Part shown: piece after piece, positions 33,823 through 47,700 of the stretch | How the letters are laid out: each line of letters starts with the position of its first letter | How positions within the stretch are numbered: position 1 is the first letter of the stretch | NCBI RefSeq assembly: GCF_023343835.1 | Contig: NC_064440.1 | Coordinates: 29,767,537 to 29,831,536, forward strand | Direction: 5' to 3' | DNA: 64,000 nt | Origin: Lagopus muta | Lineage: Eukaryota > Chordata > Aves > Galliformes > Phasianidae | The notes under the pieces: model-generated | What the model was told of the DNA's origin: nothing | Seen by the model: only the letters and a program-made list of their open reading frames with translations | Database searches by the model: none | Position numbers and translations under genes: made by a program

Positions 33823-34722
33823 GAATAATAGAATGACTTGGATTGGAAGTAACTTCAAGGATCATCAAATTCCAAGCCCACTGCAACAGTCAAGGTTGCC
33901 AGTCGCTAGATTGAGGGCTATATCAGGTTGCCCGGGGCCCCATCCAACCTGGTTTTGAACACTTCTAGCGATGGGCATCCACAACTTCTCTGAACAGCTT
34001 ATTCCAGCACCTCACCACCCTCTCTGTGAAAAACTTTCCCCTGACATCTAATCTAAATCTTCCTTCAGTTTAAAACTCCCCCCTTGTCCTATCACTGTCT
34101 ATCTTTTAAAAAGTTGATTTCTCTCCTGTTTACAATTTCCCTTTAAATACTGGAAGGCCATAATGAGGCCTCCCTGCAGCTGTCTCTTCCACAACACTGA
34201 ACAAGCCCAGCTCATTCAGCCTGCCTTCATATGATAGTTGCACCAGCCCTCTCACCATTTCAATGGCCCTCCTCTGAACCTTCTTCAAAAACTCCACATC
34301 TTTCCTCAACTGTGGGCCGCAGACCTGGGTACAGTACTCCAGATGGGGCCTCACAAGGGCAAAGATGGACAATCTCCACCCTGCACTTTCTAACCTCCTC
34401 TCTTCTGATGCAGCCCAGGATGCCATTAACTTTCTGGGCTGCAAGTGCACGCTGCCGGCTCATGCTAAATTTCTGATCTACAAAGACTCCTAAATCCTTC
34501 TCAGCACAGCTACTCTTAAAGAGTTCTCTAAGTCTGTATACATATCTGGGATCACCTTGACCTAAGTTCAAAACCTTGCACTTGTCTTTGTTGAACCTCA
34601 TTAGGTTCACATGGCCCACCTTTCAAGTTTACCAAGGTCTCTCTGGATGGCATACTTTCCTTCTGCTGTACCAACTGCACCACTCAGCTTGGTGTCATTA
34701 ATCCTGGTACTGAGCTAGTTTT
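33823..34722 (-). mobile_element. CR1 LINE, about 900 bp of the 3' part including the ORF2 end
   Basis: This is the longest transposon in the window. The left end has the reversed CR1 terminal repeat (ATAGAATAATAGAATGACTT), followed by GGATTGGAAGTAACTTCAAG and CGGGGCCCCATCCAACCTGG. To the right lies CR1 coding sequence on the minus strand. Broken frames at about 34619-34260 and 34450-34130 encode fragments resembling the C-terminal end of the CR1 reverse transcriptase ORF, such as KCKVLNLGQGDP, AEKDLGVFVDQKFSMS, NGILGCI and VRPHLEYC. The frame is interrupted and the element 5'-truncated, so it is inactive. Its divergence suggests an older copy than the one at 10.4 kb. Confidence 0.95.
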
Positions 34723-36386
34723 GTTTTTACTGAATAAGAATATGTGAAGATTGCCACACATTTCAATTTTGATCCTCATCAGCCAAATGCCTTTTACTGT
34801 TATTTCTTAGAAACATCACTGGCGTTCTGTCAAACTTGTATCTTTGGAACCACAGATGTAACACCACCAAGTGAAAAAGTAAATCTTTTCAAAGTATTAT
34901 CCTGCTTATTCATTTATCTTCTATCGATGTTCAAATAGCACAGATCACCACACTCAGGCCACCTGCATTTTTGGTTGGACTTCTGATGAGATCACATTTC
35001 TTGAATACAGAGTAGAAAACACTACTGAGGAATCTTGTAGTTAATGTTACGGTAAGAACAGATAGCACCTCTAAAAATTTGCATGAGTGCAATTGACAAA
35101 CAGCTGTCCTGCTGGTGATACTTATGTTTTAAGCTAAATCAGGCACTGAAATATAAAATCTATCAAAAAACTAAGAGTTCTGACGATACAGACAGTAATG
35201 CTTACAGACATTAATTTTTTTTTTTTGGTCCATGAATGCTCTTCTCAGAGCAATTTTTCCATTTTCATGACTTCAGGTCAATTGCCTAAGGGAGACAAAA
35301 AATAAAGGAACTTGCCTGGTGGTTTCTTGCTGGTGGCTGCTTGATTTTTTTTAGCTAGGATGACTTCAGGATGATTCTTTAGAGTTGTCTCCTGCAGATG
35401 TATGCATGCAGATATGCCTGAGTGCAACGATTTCAGAGAACACCAAGATACAAACTGAGAACACCAGAGGTTATTCATCAGGAAGAAAACATTGACAGAA
35501 ATATTTGTTCTATGCAACAAAACAGAATAAAAGATCATTTCACTTTCAGCAGCCTCACAGCTTTCTCTTGCACACCCCTCAGAATGCAGTGAGGTGGTCC
35601 AGCACTGGGAGTGATGTCGGACCTGCCAAGGGTTATGGTACAGATGCACCTTGAAAGCTTGATGGAAAACACGAAAAGGTAAATTTACTGTGCATTGCAA
35701 CAAGCTGCCACATGATACCACTGGAGTAAGACTTTTGAATTATTTTGTAATTAAAATCAAGTGGTTAATTAAATTTAATGGTGTGTTATTGCATTACTTC
35801 ATTTTGTTATTATGCTGATGAAGATAGATCACAACAAAGTTTAGAAACTTCTGTTAGGATATATATTGACTACTCTCAATGTTAGATCTGCCCCGGCTTT
35901 TCATGCTGGCAGCCGTCCATGGAACGAGAACCCAACTCCAGAATACTGCATAGGTCATGCACCTTGACAGAGCCAACTGCCAGCACGCACACTGTCAAGA
36001 AATGTCAAGACAATTGAAGTTTCCTGATAAATTTGGAAGGAATTAAGAACAGCTAGCTACACAGCACGGTCTAAAAGCTTGGTGCCTGAAGATGGTATCA
36101 TTAAAATATTTTGAATGACAGTATTTCTCATATAAAATAAGATCTCACAAAATTTGTAGCAGTAAAGCCCTAGCATACCTGCCTCTCTGTGCAGGTAACG
36201 TTATATCAATAAAACAATAGTTATCATAGTAGATTGGTTTGTGCTGAGGTAGCTACCAAAACCCCAGAGAAACAGCAAGATATAAAGCTTGCTCTATAAA
36301 GCATGGTCTGAATGTGACTTAGCAAATCTAGGGCTGTAGTGCACTTGAATTCTTCAACACACTCTCCACAGGCCCATGAGGAAGAA

Positions 36387-36416
36387 TAGCATGAGCAAGC
36401 ATAGCATGAGCAAGCA
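36387..36416. repeat. 15-bp tandem duplication
   Basis: TAGCATGAGCAAGCA occurs twice in tandem without mismatch. It is probably a replication-slippage duplication. Confidence 0.9.
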
Positions 36417-36679
36417 TACTTAGCTATACCCTGTAGTATAGTGTGTGTGCATACCAACCAAAAACTTTCAGCATCATCATTTTAGAGATTGAAGGATTTT
36501 TGCATTCTAGTTTATAGTAGCTTTGTAATGACAACCAACAGGCAGCATTCCAATTGATACGTCATATTCTTTTTTACTAAATGTGAACAAAATGCCACAT
36601 AGGTAAAAGAACATCTTATCAAACATATCCAACAAAGAAGCTCTGGGCAGGGAGGCAAGTAGTATTATCCTTTAAAAAA

Positions 36680-36680
<1 letters not shown>

Positions 36681-36712
<32 letters not shown>
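36681..36712. repeat. 32-nt A homopolymer
   Basis: A pure A run in intergenic DNA with no retrocopy features beside it. Confidence 0.9.
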
Positions 36713-36715
<3 letters not shown>

Positions 36716-39700
36716 ACAAAACAAACAACATCTTCTCAAAGTTAGAATGAGGGAACTTAGAGTTTTTCTCCAAAACCTTACAGAAATTCTGTTTTCAATT
36801 AAGAGCAGTTGGGAAAACTCACCTTTCAGTATCTTCAGCAGCACTTCAACATTTACGAGATGTTTTTAACGTGGTACTTGTGAAAGTACACGAGAAGTGT
36901 AGACTGCAGTTTCCATTAGGCAAAAAGTGAAAAATAATTCAAACCATAAAAATCCAGAAATTTTGTCCTTGAGTAACTTTTGATGCTATCAACTTAGTGA
37001 CGTGAAATTTTGAAGGAAATTTTGAAGACATTCTTCTTAGAATAAAATAGTGGAACACCAAAATACATAGACACTCAGGCAAATGTTACCCAACCTTACA
37101 GTAGGTAAGAGTTATATTTTCACATATATCACGGTCTTTTTAGTGAACTGATTCATGGAAAGAAACTGTAAGTAAACAAGAATATTGTCCTATTTTCTAT
37201 TTCTGTGAGAAATAGCACATGAACAAAATAATATTCTCTCTTCAGAATTATTCTTAGGACTTTGCTATGGCAAATGTCACAGAACAGAGAAGATGAGAAG
37301 ACATTTTGTTCCGCAATCACTAAGTGCAGTATATTATTTTCAATAAGACATAAAACACATAAGCTAAACCCCGGAATGTGTCAAACACAGTTTAAACACC
37401 ACAGCCCAAGCGTGTCAGCACAAAGAGAATTACCATGTACTTACCACTGAAGCAGTTCAGGCTTCCCGAAAATTACACGTACTGTATCTAAGGTGGATTA
37501 GTCTCCTTGGGAATGCAGGCAAACGCCCTCCAAGACAGTGCATTGCTAAGAAAAAAAAGAAAAAAAAAAAAAAGAGAGAAAAGATTAAAAAATGACTTCT
37601 AGATAACATTAAGAGATAGGAAGGCAGAAGAAGGACTCCTATACACACTGTTACATCTAGCAGTAAGCATCTGTGGCCAACTACCAACATTTGGAAGGAA
37701 TGCATGCCTGCCTGCTGTATGTATTCACCACATTTTCTGTTCCAAGGCTTCTTACTCTTTCAACAAAGGACCCCACTTCATATCAATCAGGTTGCAGAAA
37801 TAGAAAAACCCCAGCACCAAAGCTTTACTTAAGCTGCTCAGAGCTGTGCCAGCTGAAGAATGTTTTGACAAATTAATAAAAGAAGCTTTAGATATCTGAA
37901 GAAAATCAATACAAGGATTGACCAGGGTTTTGTGGTAGAGCACGCTCTGGAATGAGCTCATCTTGCAACATAAAGCAGTTAATGGGCCTTTAACCTTTGC
38001 AGTTCGGTACATTCAGAAATTTAGGGTTATTCTGAATTTGTAAATCAAGTGTCTTTTTAAACTCCGTTCAAATAGTATATAAATAATTAGTTTTCTTAAT
38101 GAAAAGTACAATAACACGTTATCTGCAATCTCAGGAAACTGAAATCATTTAATGATATTAGGAGGTTTTTTTTGACAGATTTCTTCTCCTGAACTGTCTT
38201 GAAATATCTGAAAACTTTAAAGTTCCACCCTGATTACCCTAATGACACAAAGCAACATTTTCAAAAAATGGTTCTTAGAGGTTTATTAAAAGATCTCTGT
38301 ATATAACATATTTTAAAATAATACATTTCTACAAATTTTATAATAAATTGGCCTTGATTTTCAAAGGTTTGGCCTTGTCTCATGAGATGACTGCTTCGGA
38401 TAGTGTATTTGGATGTCTGAGTTATTTTCACAGTTGTTAGTTATTCCCCAATTCTCTGTGTACTTTGGGAAGCAGAGGGCCTGGTAGAGCCATAGTTATT
38501 CAGCTGAGACTTTAAAAAGCAAAAGAGCCACTCACAAAACAATCAGCCAGTTTCTTCAGAAATTCTTCTTCAGCAGAAGAACAGAGATACGGATCTGTCT
38601 GCTGACCATCTATCATCTCACATAAAGAAACTTCTGGCTATTTTTCTGTGTCTGATTTTCCTGAATGACATATGCTTATTCAAATGCTACTTTAATAGAT
38701 ATCAATATTTATCTATTGACATATATATATGCAACATTTCTTCATGAATGTACAAGGAGTAGAAATAACGTGCACAGACACAGGGATTGTTCTAAGCACC
38801 CGGGTAAACTGGAATTTCTGATGCTGGCTATGAATTTTGAACTGTTCATTCCTTGTAAGGAGCTGCAGACACTGCACTCACTGATTTCCTGTTTAATGTC
38901 TGGGACAGCAGTAATTTGGAGAAATTTCTACATTATGCAATAGGTGGACATAAGTTTATTACAAAATATTGTTAATGTCTTGATTAATTACAGAGTGCCT
39001 AACTACAGTAAGACTGAGAAGGTTAGAAATTGGCATCAGTGTTGAAATCCTTTGCCTTCTCTGCTTTGAAAATCCTTCTGACCCTCAGAACATGCAAAGC
39101 AGGGCACTAATTATCAAGGGGAGTGTTTGCAAAAGCTGTTGCGCATTTCTCAGGAATGTTTGGATTGCAGTTCCTTTATCCAATCCCCATCTGCCTTTTC
39201 CATTCAAGGCTGACTTTTACACCTCTGCCTTCTTCACTATCTTTTTCATTTCTCTCAACACTGGTCTTATTCTGTATTTTCTTTTCAAATAACTCAAACA
39301 AAAATGTAGTTGATTGTTTTTATGAAAATACCATTACTGTGCCATTTCCTGCAACACTTTCAATAAAAAATATCCCTCATATTTTCAAATCAGAAAAATT
39401 CTAACTATAATTGTCCAAGCTTTCTTAGCCAACTCAAAAAAAAAAACAAAAAAAAACACCACAAGGAACTAGGTATCTATATTGCATGCAGTTGTACAGT
39501 TTTTGCCTATACACAGAGATAAGGAAGTATGAATTTGCTTACTCTGCTTAAAAACTCATTATAAAACCCATACTTGCATCCAGACATAATAACAGTCCTC
39601 AGATCTTGGTTTCCTATTTAATCACTTTGGCCTACCCTAATAAACTGATAATAGAATTTTTGTCAAGACCATATTTTTCCACAAAACATTTCACTGTTTT

Positions 39701-40187
39701 TTTGTTTTTTTGTTTTTTTTTAAACACAATTATACAGTGTTAATTATCAAATGTCCTTCAAGTACCCTTATCTAATTTACTGTAAACCAATTTCCAGGCT
39801 TTTTATTCTGTTTTGTTCCTGTTAGCTTCCGTGAAATCTATCAAAAGGGCTATTTTTATAATCAACTTCTGTCATTCTACGGAAGATTCCACTAGCACAA
39901 CTCTCCATAGAAGTTAATGTCAGAGAAGTAGAGAAGTTCTGCAAAATCTCACATAAACAATAAAACATTTCTTCTTTTTATGGAAAAAACAAAAATATTT
40001 TCTTCACCTCCTTAATAGTCCCATATTTTGTTATTGTACACAACACTGCCTTTGCTTTCTGAATACACATCCACCAACAGAATTTAAATCTACTAAATGT
40101 GCAAGTACCATCAAATCCCCAGGGCAGTCACTAAAATTGTAGATCTCATCAAAATAAACCACAAACTTTATAAAGTCCCATGGAAAT

Positions 40188-40190
<3 letters not shown>

Positions 40191-40259
<69 letters not shown>

Positions 40260-40309
40260 AATATATATATATATATGGAATATATATATATACATATATA
40301 TATATATGG
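40191..40309. repeat. (TA)n array with interspersed GGA units
   Basis: A pure TA run of about 67 nt (40191-40257) is followed by three blocks in which TATATAT stretches end in GGA. This gives a higher-order pattern of roughly 18-30 bp. Palindromic AT arrays like this extrude cruciforms and are often misassembled. Confidence 0.97.
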
Positions 40310-43300
40310 AAAATTTGCTGTGAATTAAGTTGGGAAGTCTCGTCTGGAAGACAACTTGAATCCTGAGTGTTCTGTTCATCTGATACTGAGGCTTGTATGT
40401 TTACTTTGTATCAGACTGTGTTTACAATGGGTTTCTGGATGTCAGATAGCAGTAAGATCTGTGAAAGTCTGGGAAAAAATGAACAATTGCCTTCTTATTT
40501 CTAGAAAAACCCTACAATGTCAGTAACTTTCTGTATTCTAATGACAACTAAATGAATGCTATAAAAAATGTGAGGCAAACAAACTTCAGATGTTTTAGCT
40601 GCTGAACAAACTAAATCAGTTCAGAGTGAATAAGTAATTTTTTAATAGGTTATTAACACTCCTGTCCATTTACTCAGAGCCTGAAAAAATAAATGGCTAG
40701 AATTTGTGGTCGGATGTCATAGATCTATGTCTTATTACAAATATGTAAATAGCACGTTTTTGTTATTATAACCAATATTTAGATATCAAATTTGAAGACT
40801 ACTTTGTTCTTGATTCCGTGGCTTGACATGAACTAATATCTCTCACTTTCTGGGTACATGTTCTTCAAAGCCAACAAGAGATTCTGATGGAATCCCTCCA
40901 CCACTACTGCTCTTGCACACAAGGACACTGTCCTCTTTCAGGGACAATTCTCTGATTCCCTAAAGCAATCAGGTCAGCCTAGAAAATAGCATGAAGAGAG
41001 CTTTTGAAAAACTGAATTCAAAATGTAGCAGTTTGAGGAAACAATGTAAGTTGCACACATGCAATTACTTCTCTCCTTTAACTATAATTTTTGTATAAAC
41101 ATTTTTAACATTTGATGAACAGAAACGAATAGAAACTGTTCAATTCCAAAGCTCTGCTTTACATAAAAACATGTATACGTTAGAACTTCTTTTTTTTCCT
41201 CCAAGGCATTTACAGTAAACAAAAAGAACTGAAATAGAACATATGAGATATCAATAGTTAGCGACTTACATCCACACTCTTAGACAACTACTCTGGCAGA
41301 TAAGCTCCAGTAAACAGCAAAGCTCCAGAGGTCTTACGTCCTGAGTCTTGAAGCAAGAAAAGGTTGTTTGGAATCCCCAAACAAAGGTAGTGAACAGTTA
41401 CAAAGAGAACTAAGCTAGATTTAGTGGGAAATTTGAAAAAGCAGACCCTGGAGCTCCATGCAGATGTTAGTTATATCAGAGCGTTTGTGTTTCTTCACAT
41501 CACAGTTTATAGCTTTGTGAGCATAGTAATAGAAACCTTGGATCCACGTGAGTACAACTAACTAGAAAAGGATGTCTGACTACTGAGAATCCTTAATTCC
41601 AAAAGAATTGTGAGTAGCAAAGCAAGCTACCAGTTGCATAAGAGCACTTAAAGCACTCCTCTTCTGAGCAATTCTAACTACCACGTACCTTGTTGCACTG
41701 ACAAAAAGTTTGCCAGAGACTACTTCTATGACAGAATATCATCGAGATTCCACCTATTAGAGCAACCCAATTGTAAATCTACCAAAATCCAAAAAGCACC
41801 AAACTTTGTGCACGAAAAGAAATGAATTAGGTTTGAGCCAGTGCGAGAGACAACCTGCAGTCTCATTACTACATCCTTACAACTTCTGAAAGACCAGAGC
41901 TTTTATTAAGTCAGTAAAGGCAAAGCTGTACTGAAAAGAACAGGGAGAACTTCATGTTTTTCAACAGTTTAAATTGTTAATCATAAAATCATTAATTTTA
42001 CCCCTTTCCTTGTTCTACTCCTTAGAGAGTGAACTCTGGAAGCCCAGATGCAAACAGATTAAATGAACAATTGAAGAATAGCTACAAACATATTTTATTT
42101 AGTTTCAATGTAATTTTATGAAAAAAATATTGTTTGTGGCCTTGGTTTGAAAGAAGAAAATCCAAAAGCTTTCAGCCTTTGCTTGCTAAGGCTAACAAGA
42201 TGCATACAGTCTGCAAACGAAAGGTCCACAGGTTGTTGGTTTTTTTTCTGAATTGATAATGCCTGCTTCTCTTTGTAAAACTAAAATGCCATTGTCCCAA
42301 GAAGGACAAGTGCACGATCATGTATAGGCAGACAGATAAACAAGATAACCTAAGAAGTCCTTGGCGCTTCCAGTCTTCAAGATGCACGATTAGTCTTTTT
42401 ACTAAAATGCTAACTGAAGATGACTTTATTTGGAAAATTATCCATTTTGATAAGAGGAATGATTCTCAATGCAGGATTATGAACTGCTGACACCATATCT
42501 GATGGAATTCAGAGCAGTAAGCAATTTCCACAGGCATACCAGACCGGAGAGCCACTATCACTACAGCCCTTAACAAACCTCCTATTTCCTTCATGTATGC
42601 CAGGGATGGAACAACAGTTTACAGTACATCAATTTTTTCAGTTCTAAATTTTGTGTTACATTTTGTAACGGTTCACTTTGTAATGGATATAAATACAATA
42701 CTATCCTTTCCTGCTTCTGTTAGAAATGCATACTTTAGGATACTGTTGCAGTGGTAAGTGAAGACCAGTCAAAACAATCTTTTACTAATGACCAATTCTA
42801 TTAACGTATTTATTTCCGTGCATCTTCATTGTAACGTACCAAGAAAATGCAAAATAAAAAGTCAGAAGACTTTACAATGATTCGTGGACTTCCTATAATT
42901 TGGAGTGTGAAATCAAATAAAATGATTTGCATTTAGCAGCTTAACCATTTTACTGCTGTTCTTGAACTACTCTGTGGTTCTGACCCATGTCTCCACTCTG
43001 GATGCTACTGTTGATGTTTTCACGGCCCGGTTTGGGATCCACCTACTTAATTATTTTCAGGTCCTATTACATGATAGATGTTGTATATCCATTATTCTTT
43101 GGAAAAAAATGTGCCTACTTGAAGACAGGGAAATTGGTCAATGTTTGCTGTTGATGCTGTTCACACCAAAGAACTGATGCAGGAATCTTTCTTAAAGATA
43201 AAAATCTTTTCTCCATAATTTCTGAGTAGTCCTAATCACCACCATGTGAATACAGAAGCTGCTCAACAATTAAAATTGGCTTGTCTGACAGATAACTCAG

Positions 43301-43886
43301 TGCAAAGAGGAAATACTGCACTTGGGTGAAAGCAAAGACTGAGCAGAAAACAAAAACAGTTTTACAGTGTACAGTTCACAGATCAGTTTTCCAGTGCCCT
43401 AAATAATACTTTTTAGCTAAATATGCTCTAATTCAGTCAAACTGTGCCATGTTTCCCTGAAGATTCCCTGCCTGCTTAAGTACATTTGAGCATCTTAAAA
43501 CATTTCTTAAAAGATTTCTAAAAGATGATGATTCGGAAAGTCTCAAAGTAATAGGATTATGTTACCAACACATCCTACAAACACGAACAATTAAATTAAA
43601 GCTGCCCTCGATGAATTTAACACAACATGATGCAGACTTACAGGATTGCAATTTTTAGCCCACATTTTCTTTAGGGATGTGAGACGCTACGTAAGGGAAA
43701 ATATATTGCCTGATAGTGTGGGTAGCATTAGATTTCACACTGAACTTTTTGTAAAGTTCTGTGTAGTAGAAGCAAAAACAAAAAACAAAACCAAACACAG
43801 TACTTTGCTTTGGTAGACCGTACTGCTCCTTGAATTGGTGTTTCTTTCTTCTCAAAAAATATAAGGAAGTCCAAGGAATAAAGCAT

Positions 43887-43963
43887 TCAAAGCCAGGCTG
43901 GATGTGGCTCTGGGCAGACTGGTTTAGTGGTTGGTGACCCCGCACATAGCAGGGGGGTGGAAA
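43887..43963 (+). mobile_element. CR1 LINE, left half of a copy split by an LTR
   Basis: The sequence reads CATTCAAAGCCAGGCTGGAT, TGGCTCTGGGCAGACTGGTT and CCCCGCACATAGCAGGGGGG, then stops abruptly at GGTGGAAA. The next expected CR1 bases, resembling GAACTAGATGATC, reappear at 44736. Orientation is plus and the copy is 5'-truncated near 43887. Confidence 0.88.
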
Positions 43964-44735
43964 TGTAGGAATGGAATGTTGTTTCTGCATTAGATATTCA
44001 AAAGGGGGAACTGATCTGAAGAAGCAGAGCACAATGTGATTGTATTTTCTAACTTGTCCTTAGAAATGGTTGATGTGAAAAAGTAGAAATACCATATATG
44101 TTAGTAGCATATTTTAGAAATATAGTTGCTGAATTATGTGATTAATTCTTGCTTGCAAAACTGCAATAGTTTTTAAACGTTCCAAATAGTACAGGTATAG
44201 CAATATGGACTAGAAAGCATATTGTAGAGTTATTCTGTTTGGATAAGAGACCTCAGCAAAAAAAAAAAAAAAAGACTTAACAAACACCAAAGAAGCCAGG
44301 GCCTCTACACAAGGCTGGATTGCCTCACTCTATGGGTAGGTTAGGATGCAACAAGCAGGCATCAAGATACTCCCCTCTATCCTCCTTCCAAGCTTATCTC
44401 TATGCAAGGACAAGCAGACGTCCAGAAACAATGACCGAGTGTTGAATGAGCAAATGTGAGAAGTTAACTAATTAATGATATATGCTTACCCAGCAAAAAT
44501 TTATGTTTATCCAGTATTCGTATATTTAGTTGAGCACCAGGAAGATTGTGAACCTCAAATACTCAGCCAATGAGTAATCAGGGGAGAAAGAGATAAGCAG
44601 ACTAATAGAGCATAGAAGATGTAAGCTGTTTTCTGCGTGCTCTCCTGCTTGCAGGAGGCCCTCCAATTGCAGTTGTGAATGAAATCTGCTTTATCAGAGA
44701 TACCGTCCTGATAAACTATGTGGATATTTCCAACA
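43964..44735 (+). mobile_element. Solo LTR of an endogenous retrovirus (772 bp)
   Basis: The segment begins TGTAGGAATGG and ends TTTCCAACA, so it has retroviral TG...CA ends, and it is inserted exactly within a CR1 copy. Flanking bases are GAAA on the left and GAAT on the right, a probable 4-bp target duplication with one change. Near the right end TTGCAGTTGTGAATGAAATC followed by CTGCTTTATCAGA resembles the poly-A signal and U5 region of avian retroviral LTRs. A 16-nt A run lies at 44258-44273. There is no internal gag, pol or env sequence, so it is a solo LTR. The family is not assigned. Confidence 0.75.
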
Positions 44736-44795
44736 GAATCTAAATGATCATTACAGTCCTTTTCAACCCAGGCCATTCTATGAGTCTATGATTTT
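44736..44795 (+). mobile_element. CR1 LINE, right half (3' end) of the split copy
   Basis: The sequence resumes GAATCTAAATGATCATTACA and runs to CCATTCTATGAGTCTATGAT, the CR1 3' terminus. It continues exactly where the piece ending at 43963 stops, so both halves come from one insertion. Confidence 0.85.
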
Positions 44796-47700
44796 GGTAA
44801 ATGTATGTTTTATGTCAGCGATAATTTCAGTAAACATTTATGATCAGTAATCTAAGTAAGAGCTGTTTATAAAATACATACAGGAACACACTTCAAGAGA
44901 AGTAAAGAATCAAGAATTAAACTAAATAAATGAAAAAAAGAAAACAAACATTATTACACTGTTACTTAAAATTCCAAAGACCCTTAATGAAGTAAAAAGT
45001 CATGAACTAATCTGAGGGCAATTTAGTAGAGCATTAAACAGAAAACAACAGAATACAAGAGGAGATCCCTTGAATGACTTCTGATACTGACTCCAAGTAG
45101 CAGTATATTAAGTTTGGTTTGGGAGCAGATTAAAGCAATTTTAAACCAGAGGTAATGGTGAAATGACAGCCTGACGGTGGAAGAAGAGAATATAGAAACA
45201 AAGTGGAATAATACATTATAGAAAACGCTTGCCCTTAAAAAATAGCTGTTGTCATAACTTTATGTAAACAGCTAGTTCTAAGGCCACTGTCAGTCTCAAA
45301 ATAGAAATGAATCCTATTTTTAAACCGTAGATGTGAAATAATGTACAAAAACAGATGATCTAGTGTCAACTCCTCAGGCAGATCAGATAGAAAGCAAAAA
45401 CGTGATCATCAATTGGTAGGGAAACAGAACTGTGAAGAAGAGCATGGTGTGTTATTTACACCTAAGCATCAGGAACAATCTTTTAAATACCCTGGTCGTG
45501 GCTATGTCACTGGTAACTGTGATGTACACAAAGCTTTATGAAACCTATCGACTTCGTGTATGCCCTGTTTCTGCAGTCACAGATATCTGGTTACTGCTTT
45601 TGTATGCTCTACAGTATATAACTCATTTCCTTCATTTCCCCACATTTCCCTCAGAGTATTCAGTAAAACAATCTGCTGTAATAAGACTTTAATTTAAAGA
45701 TCTCAATAATAAGAGTTCTATTGCTATGCTTCAGACACACATTCAAAATCTTGAATGTTTTTTCTTATAACCTCTGTTTTACATTATTTTTTAACAGTTC
45801 CATTGAGTCTGGGGATTTCCCAAGGAATATATTCACATTTCTATATGTAAATGAAACATAAATGCCAAATACCTAGGATTTACAAGAGAAATCATTCAAT
45901 TCATATGTATTTCTAGCCACATATGACTAACATAGACAAGAATTCTTAGTCTGGCCTTATTTTGTAAAGAAGCAAACACAACAGAAAATCTAGGTCACCA
46001 ATTGGAAAAAAACTGTCACTTTTCTAGGTAAAATGACTTCCTAATTATCTATTGCCAAACATCCATCTCATGTTAAGAGACACTTCTGGGGCTTTACTGG
46101 TGAGCTGTGATTTAGCAACAAATTAACTACCCCATGCTACACGTTCTTTACCTCACTTAATCTGTTACAAGGTCAGAAACATATTATATTTCACTTAACA
46201 CTTTCCCTTAAATGATGAAACGTGGTATATTATGGATTTTTCTCCAAATCCCGCATACACAGGTTAGCACGTGAACATTTTCCTTTACTGGATCAGACAA
46301 ATGCCACCTTCAGCCCCATGTGCTGCTCTGAGCAGTGACCAACAGCAGATCCCTCAAGAACAAGAACATTCTAGCAAAAATGGGGTAATTATAAACTGAC
46401 ACCCTTTGGCAATAAGAATGTTTTGAGTGATTAACAGCTAAGGGATTTCCTAAGCCACAAGTGATGTTTTGTGTTTAATAGCTTCCAAATGTGATTTTTT
46501 AATTTTTTTTTTTTTTAATCTCCCCTCCATGAATCTTCCAGGAGGGGTGTGAACCTGTACAACCAGCATTCAGTAGATGCCATGGCAAGGCCCATGGCCT
46601 TGACAGTTTGAACTACACTGCACGAAGAAACAGTCATCTGTGTCGTTTGATAAGGCAATCTGAAAGTTTCATTGGATACCCAATGCAGTTTAAAGCTTGC
46701 ACAGTCATTTTTTATTTATCTCTGCAAAATCTTCCTTCAGCCGTTTGCCTCTTAGGGTCTCTAAACAACGTGCAGGGAGACAAAAGTATGGCACTGCTCT
46801 GTGATTCAGCAAAAGGACTTAAAAAGGAAAAGAAAGTTTTCTTTCCTTTTTTTTTTTTCTTCTTCATCCCCATAGAGTTCAGCTTGTTGTCTGTTCACAG
46901 TTGGGTAAAAAGAACATGGATGATCCTGCCAGGAGTGAGAACCACAGAGTTTTCAAAGTGAGCGGAAAGCAGCATTGAGGCTGGGTCAGAAATGGACAGA
47001 GAAAACAAACACCAGAATGTTTCCTGTATATTATACTGCAACTTTTTCATTTCAGAATCATTTCTGTGGTGCTCTGTGACCCATATTTTTAAATGATTTT
47101 GAGAATCATAATGCAAGATTGCATAATGACTAAGATTAGACCACTGTTCAAGAACTGTATGTTATGTAAACACTCAAAACCTCTACAAGACCCGGAGTGA
47201 ACAGTTTGGTCTCACGGACAGTAATCACTGGAACATCCAGAATATTTTCTCTTAGAGAAATCAGCTGTTTTGATTACGGTTGTTGGAGTTAACAGGGATG
47301 AATCATATGACACTCATCGGAAGCTACCAAAAGACAAACAATAATTTTCTAAAAAGAAAACACAGCAAAATACATAAACATCGTATCATGGTTTATGCAT
47401 TTTGATAAACTATGAAGAGAAGAGGAAGATAAACTGCTAAGTGGAGTACTCTCTTAAAACTGACCTAAAAGCTACCTCATATATGTTACAATTCCCATCT
47501 TCGCAAAACATAATCCTATGAGATAATCTTCCTTGAATTAGCTAAAGTATCTTAAAACTTGTAACAAGTTATTTACTTGTACCAATGCTCCTTCTCATTT
47601 ATTTCTTTTCTTATACTGAGATTAACCCCAGTAAACACAACAGCAAACTATACTTACTGCTCTCAAAACTGAAAAATATGATAGGAAATTTTTTAAGGCT

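Larger units (their letters stand above)
34723..43886. other. Intergenic region, no gene recognised
   Basis: About 9 kb of AT-rich sequence. It holds a 15-bp perfect tandem duplication (36387-36416), A homopolymers (36681-36712 and about 37551-37573), a long TA array (40191-40309) and short T/A tracts near 39440-39460 and 39697-39722. No exon-like, tRNA-like or transposon-like sequence was recognised. Confidence 0.7.

Noticed and set aside
34130..34619. Overlapping minus-strand frames of about 106 and 119 codons
   Set aside because: They are broken pieces of the CR1 reverse-transcriptase ORF within the element at 33823-34722, not a host gene.
36681..36712. Long A tracts (also 15879-15901 and 55298-55322) considered as tails of processed retrogenes
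   Set aside because: No gene-like sequence or flanking duplication precedes them. CR1, the main avian LINE, does not efficiently make poly-A retrocopies. They are simple repeats.
40097..40379. Frames rich in Tyr and Ile on both strands
   Set aside because: They are translations of the TA microsatellite.
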